From contig JBCBJZ010000157.1 of assembly GCA_038522635.1 (NCBI GenBank), positions 1 to 8,232 of the forward strand: DNA of 8,232 bases, given 5' to 3'. The notes under the pieces were generated by a model. It was not told the DNA's origin, ran no database searches, and saw only the letters and a program-made list of their open reading frames with translations. Positions 6,423 through 8,232 of the stretch are shown piece by piece; position 1 is the first letter of the stretch, and each line of letters starts with the position of its first letter. The position numbers and the translations under genes are program-made. This stretch comes from JBCBJZ01 sp038522635 (lineage in GTDB: Bacteria; Pseudomonadota; Alphaproteobacteria; Rhizobiales; Hyphomicrobiaceae).

Positions 6423-6616
6423 ATGGATCAGGACCGGTTCAACATGTCGATGCGCAAGTTTCTCAAGCAGGTCGGCGTCACGTCCCAGCAAAAGATCGAA
6501 GTACCGTACGCGAGAACGACCTGGCGGGGAGCGGCACGCTCAAGGTGCGCATGGTTTTGACGGCAGAAGGCACCAACCTTGAGCACGTCGTCGAAGAAGA
6601 GATCGACCTGAGCTGA
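6423..6616 (+). pseudogene. DUF6494-like small protein, frameshifted
   Basis: The ATG at 6423 has AAGGAG at 6408-6413. The first frame reads MDQDRFNMSMRKFLKQVGVT followed by SQQKIEV, which resembles the start of the small (about 65-residue) proteins I recall as DUF6494. It then turns into unrelated PYARTTW... and stops at 6560. From 6506 the frame two bases over reads VRENDLAGSGTLKVRMVLTA and continues to EEEIDLS, ending with TGA at 6614-6616, which fits the C-terminal half of the same family. One base is missing around 6501-6505 (GTACC). Restoring it gives 64 residues, for example IEV-A-VREN. It could be a real loss-of-function mutation, a sequencing or assembly error, or, less likely, programmed -1 frameshifting: CAAAAG at 6489-6494 is only a weak slip site. 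The family's function is unknown, though I associate it with formate-dehydrogenase-like clusters. The intact coding pattern on both sides of the break argues for a recent event or an error. Confidence 0.8.
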
Positions 6617-6634
6617 TTTGTGTCAGTGCAGCTA

Positions 6635-6700
6635 GAGCAACGCGAGCAAAGCTTCTCCGGCTCAAACACTCTTGCCTCGCCTTTGCGCTCAAAGTTGCTC
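6635..6700. repeat. imperfect long-arm inverted repeat between genes
   Basis: GAGCAAC at 6635-6641 is the exact reverse complement of GTTGCTC at 6694-6700. Inside these, GAGC and AAAG (6644-6651) pair with CTTT and GCTC (6681-6690) with small bulges, giving a cruciform-like stem around a loop of about 30 nt. It follows the DUF6494-like stop (6616) and precedes the ligase-like start (6762). It could end or attenuate transcription, or it could be an operator. GGCGTTTTGG follows the right arm, but there is no real T-run. Confidence 0.35.
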
Positions 6701-6761
6701 GGCGTTTTGGATTTATCGAGGTGCTTGGCACAAACGTCGAAGAGGCGAGCGGAGACACGCG

Positions 6762-7580
6762 ATGACGCCGTTGTTGGAGCAGCCGTATTTCCCACCGCTG
6801 CTGCGCGGGCACGCTGTGCTGGATCCAGCCGGCGCGGGCGCGGCGGCGCATGATGCCGTACGATCTGGCAGCGCGGGCGCGGGAGACCTGTTCTGGCTCG
6901 ATGATGTGGAGACGATGGAGGTTGCGCTGGTGCTTGAGCCGGAGGTCAGCGCGCGTAAGGCCCGGCAGATGGGCCCGTTGGCGATGGTGGCGCTGGCCGA
7001 TGGGCTGGGCACCTTGTTGCCGCCCAAGGTTGCGATCCAGTTTCGCTGGCCTCACAATGTGCTTCTGAACGGCGGCGATGCGGGGACCGTCACGCTGAGC
7101 ATCGCTGACCACGATGCGGATGGCCGTGCGCTCGATGCGCTCGCGTCTGCACCTGCACCTTCACCCGCCAACGGTGCGCGGGTACCCGCGCCTGCCGACG
7201 GCGTACCCGCGCCCGCCTGGCTGATCATCACCACGCGGCTGGCGCTGTCTTTTGGAGCGGATGCGCCCGAGCCCGGCGAACGGGGCCACGTCACTTGTCT
7301 CAGCGAAGAGGGCGGTGAAGCGCTGAACCGCACGCAGGTGATCGAGGCTTACGCCGCGCACCTTTTGAACGCGATCACCCACTGGCAAGATGACGGCTTC
7401 CGCGCACTGCACGATCGCTGGCTGTTTCGCGCGGTCAACGCAAGCGCGCCGAGCGAGCTGCGGGCGTCGTCGGGCGATGTCGTCGAAGGTCTCGCCAAAG
7501 GGCTGGATGACGAGGCGAACCTGCTTCTCGCAAGCGACGATGGCCAGGTGAAGCTGCTGCGCTATGAGGATTTCGTTTAA
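6762..7580 (+). CDS. biotin/lipoate--protein ligase-like protein with DUF4444-type C-terminus
   Basis: The start at 6762 follows GGAGA at 6751-6755 and gives 272 cytoplasmic residues. The N-terminal two thirds resemble the biotin/lipoate protein ligase fold: FPPLLRGHAVLDPAG, GDLFWLDDVETMEVALVLEP, and Arg95-Trp-Pro-His-Asn99 at the place where true biotin ligases have KWPND. The last 80 or so residues (EAYAAHLLNAITHWQDDGFR, then GLDDEANLLL) match the tail I know as DUF4444. The catalytic Lys and Asp of KWPND are replaced, and no GRGRxGR biotinyl-adenylate motif is visible, so ordinary biotin or lipoate transfer is doubtful. An Ala/Pro-rich insert at about residues 127-151 interrupts the domain. 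It may bind a small cofactor or act as a non-catalytic partner for the neighbouring DUF6505 and DUF6352 proteins. The family placement is good; the activity is unknown. It ends 36 nt before the next gene. Confidence 0.85.
   Translation: MTPLLEQPYFPPLLRGHAVLDPAGAGAAAHDAVRSGSAGAGDLFWLDDVETMEVALVLEPEVSARKARQMGPLAMVALADGLGTLLPPKVAIQFRWPHNVLLNGGDAGTVTLSIADHDADGRALDALASAPAPSPANGARVPAPADGVPAPAWLIITTRLALSFGADAPEPGERGHVTCLSEEGGEALNRTQVIEAYAAHLLNAITHWQDDGFRALHDRWLFRAVNASAPSELRASSGDVVEGLAKGLDDEANLLLASDDGQVKLLRYEDFV
7182..7213 (+). repeat. 21-bp-period duplication inside the ligase-like gene
   Basis: GTACCCGCGCC occurs at 7182-7192 and 7203-7213, 21 bp apart, encoding VPAPADG-VPAPAWL. It lies in the Ala/Pro-rich insert and keeps the reading frame. 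It looks like slippage expansion of a surface loop rather than a functional element. Confidence 0.55.
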
Positions 7581-7584
7581 GGCC

Positions 7585-7620
7585 ATGACGACCATTCTAC
7601 GAACGCGGGAAGCCCGATGA
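7585..7620 (+). other. possible 11-codon coupling ORF before DUF6505-like gene
   Basis: ATG at 7585 opens MTTILRTREAR and stops with TGA at 7618-7620, overlapping the ATG at 7617 as ATGA. GAGGA at 7566-7570 is 14 nt upstream, too far for a strong site. Its first bases, GGCCATGACGAC (7581-7592), are identical to the start region of the last gene (8156-8167). It may be a coupling mini-ORF, a relic of duplicated start-site DNA, or chance. Confidence 0.2.
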
Positions 7621-8162
7621 AAATGCTGCGCACGATCCGGTTCGACGCGTCGGACGATCACATTTATGAGGTTGCGTCGCCGGGCGAAGAGTGGGCGATT
7701 TCCGGTGGCGCGGCCTTTACCGGGATCGACGCGCAGGCCTTGCAAGGCAAGGTCCGCCAGGCGTTTGCGAACGGGTTCTTGGGGCTTGGCAGCTTCGGCC
7801 GCTCGACCTTTGTGAGCGTGGGCGAAGCGACAGTGGCGCAACGCGATGAGGCATTGGCTGCGCTTGCCGCTCACCTGCGCGACGCTCACCACGTGCCGCA
7901 GGCGATGGCGGAACAGGCGGCGCGTGCGGAGCTGGATGATGCGTGCGCGTTGGCCGCTGAACTGCCCATCCATACGGTGCTGACGGTGCGCCGCGTGTTG
8001 GCTGACGGCGGCGAGATCGAGGAAGAGTTTCGCACCATCGCAGCGCCCACCGGTGACAAGCCGCATGCGCAGATCTGGTCTGTCGTGCCGGACGAGGGCG
8101 ATGATGCGTCGGCGTCGGCGGTCACGTCCGACGGGCCACCGCCTGCGGGAGAACGGCCATGA
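7617..8162 (+). CDS. DUF6505-like protein, function unknown
   Basis: The ATG at 7617 follows GGGAAG (7607-7612) and gives 181 residues with no signal peptide or membrane span. The N-terminal pattern LRTIRFDASDDHIYEVA, then EEWAISGGAAF, RQAFANGFLGLGSFGRSTF and, later, TVLTVRRVLADGGEIEEEFR with the end AQIWSVVPDE, is what I recall as DUF6505, a small alphaproteobacterial family found beside DUF6352 and formate-dehydrogenase-like genes. The FANGFLG...GRSTF block is the most distinctive segment, and the middle (about residues 78-115) is a charged helical region. The last 23 or so residues after VVPDEG are an Asp/Ser/Pro-rich tail that looks dispensable. The stop overlaps the next start by four bases (ATGA), so translation of the two is coupled and their products probably act together. 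No activity can be deduced. Confidence 0.85.
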   Translation: MKMLRTIRFDASDDHIYEVASPGEEWAISGGAAFTGIDAQALQGKVRQAFANGFLGLGSFGRSTFVSVGEATVAQRDEALAALAAHLRDAHHVPQAMAEQAARAELDDACALAAELPIHTVLTVRRVLADGGEIEEEFRTIAAPTGDKPHAQIWSVVPDEGDDASASAVTSDGPPPAGERP

Positions 8163-8232
8163 CGACAACGTTCTGGGCGTCCGCTGGCATGCATCTAACC
8201 CCGCGCAACGCCGAGGGTTGGCTTGAGGTCAC
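8159..8232 (+). CDS. DUF6352-like protein, N-terminal fragment (cut by window end)
   Basis: Only the first 24 codons are present: M-T-T-T-F-W-A-S-A-G-M-H-L-T-P-R followed by NAEGWLEV. The FWxSxGxHLxxRxxxGWLxV pattern matches the beginning of the family I recall as DUF6352, whose members start with a similar FW-S-G-HLL motif. The ATG overlaps the preceding stop (ATGA at 8159-8162), a classic coupled arrangement. The gene continues past the window edge, so the length and the rest of the domain cannot be judged. The identification rests on a short stretch plus gene order. Confidence 0.72.
   Translation, partial: MTTTFWASAGMHLTPRNAEGWLEV

Noticed and set aside
6489..6506. Programmed -1 frameshift site in the DUF6494-like gene
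   Set aside because: CAAAAG is not a good heptameric slip site and no strong downstream structure is evident. A one-base deletion or sequencing error explains the break more simply, though it is not excluded.
1..8232. tRNA or rRNA genes, insertion sequences, att sites
   Set aside because: I found no cloverleaf pattern, rRNA-like conserved blocks, transposase or integrase, or terminal inverted repeats with target duplications.

Overview
The window is GC-rich with strong G/C third-position codon use. Every gene I can support lies on the + strand. The set of families (a formate-dehydrogenase-type cytochrome b with an N-terminal periplasmic extension, a WD40-cytochrome c fusion, and small proteins that I recall as DUF6494, DUF6505, a DUF4444-type biotin/lipoate ligase-like protein and DUF6352) points to an alphaproteobacterium, probably of the Hyphomicrobiales or a related order. 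The placement rests on remembered family distribution, not on a search.

Layout. 80-715: a secreted, very basic protein with two tandem Cys-containing repeats, apparently unrelated to what follows. 716-1079: no gene. 1080-1970: a periplasmic-binding-protein-like (NMT1/THI5-like) protein without a signal peptide. 2150-3382: a formate dehydrogenase gamma-type diheme cytochrome b. 3415-3474: a 15-bp tandem repeat in the intergenic gap. 3517-4950: an exported seven-bladed WD40 propeller fused to a monoheme cytochrome c. 5018-5161: a 47-residue single-span membrane protein. 5277-6323: an HtrA-like serine protease with one PDZ domain. 6423-6616: a DUF6494-like gene broken by an apparent one-base deletion. 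6762-7580: a biotin/lipoate-ligase-like protein with an altered active-site motif. 7617-8162: a DUF6505-like protein. 8159-8232: the first 24 codons of a DUF6352-like gene, cut by the window edge.

From about 1080 onward this reads as one co-directional accessory cluster of a membrane-bound formate-dehydrogenase-type enzyme. The cytochrome b would take electrons from a molybdenum/iron-sulphur catalytic module that is not in the window. The WD40-cytochrome c and the protease would act in the periplasm, while the ligase-like, DUF6494, DUF6505 and DUF6352 proteins look cytoplasmic. The catalytic subunits should lie just outside the window. The role of the cytoplasmic accessory set is unknown, and it is the best candidate here for an undescribed assembly, maturation or regulatory system.
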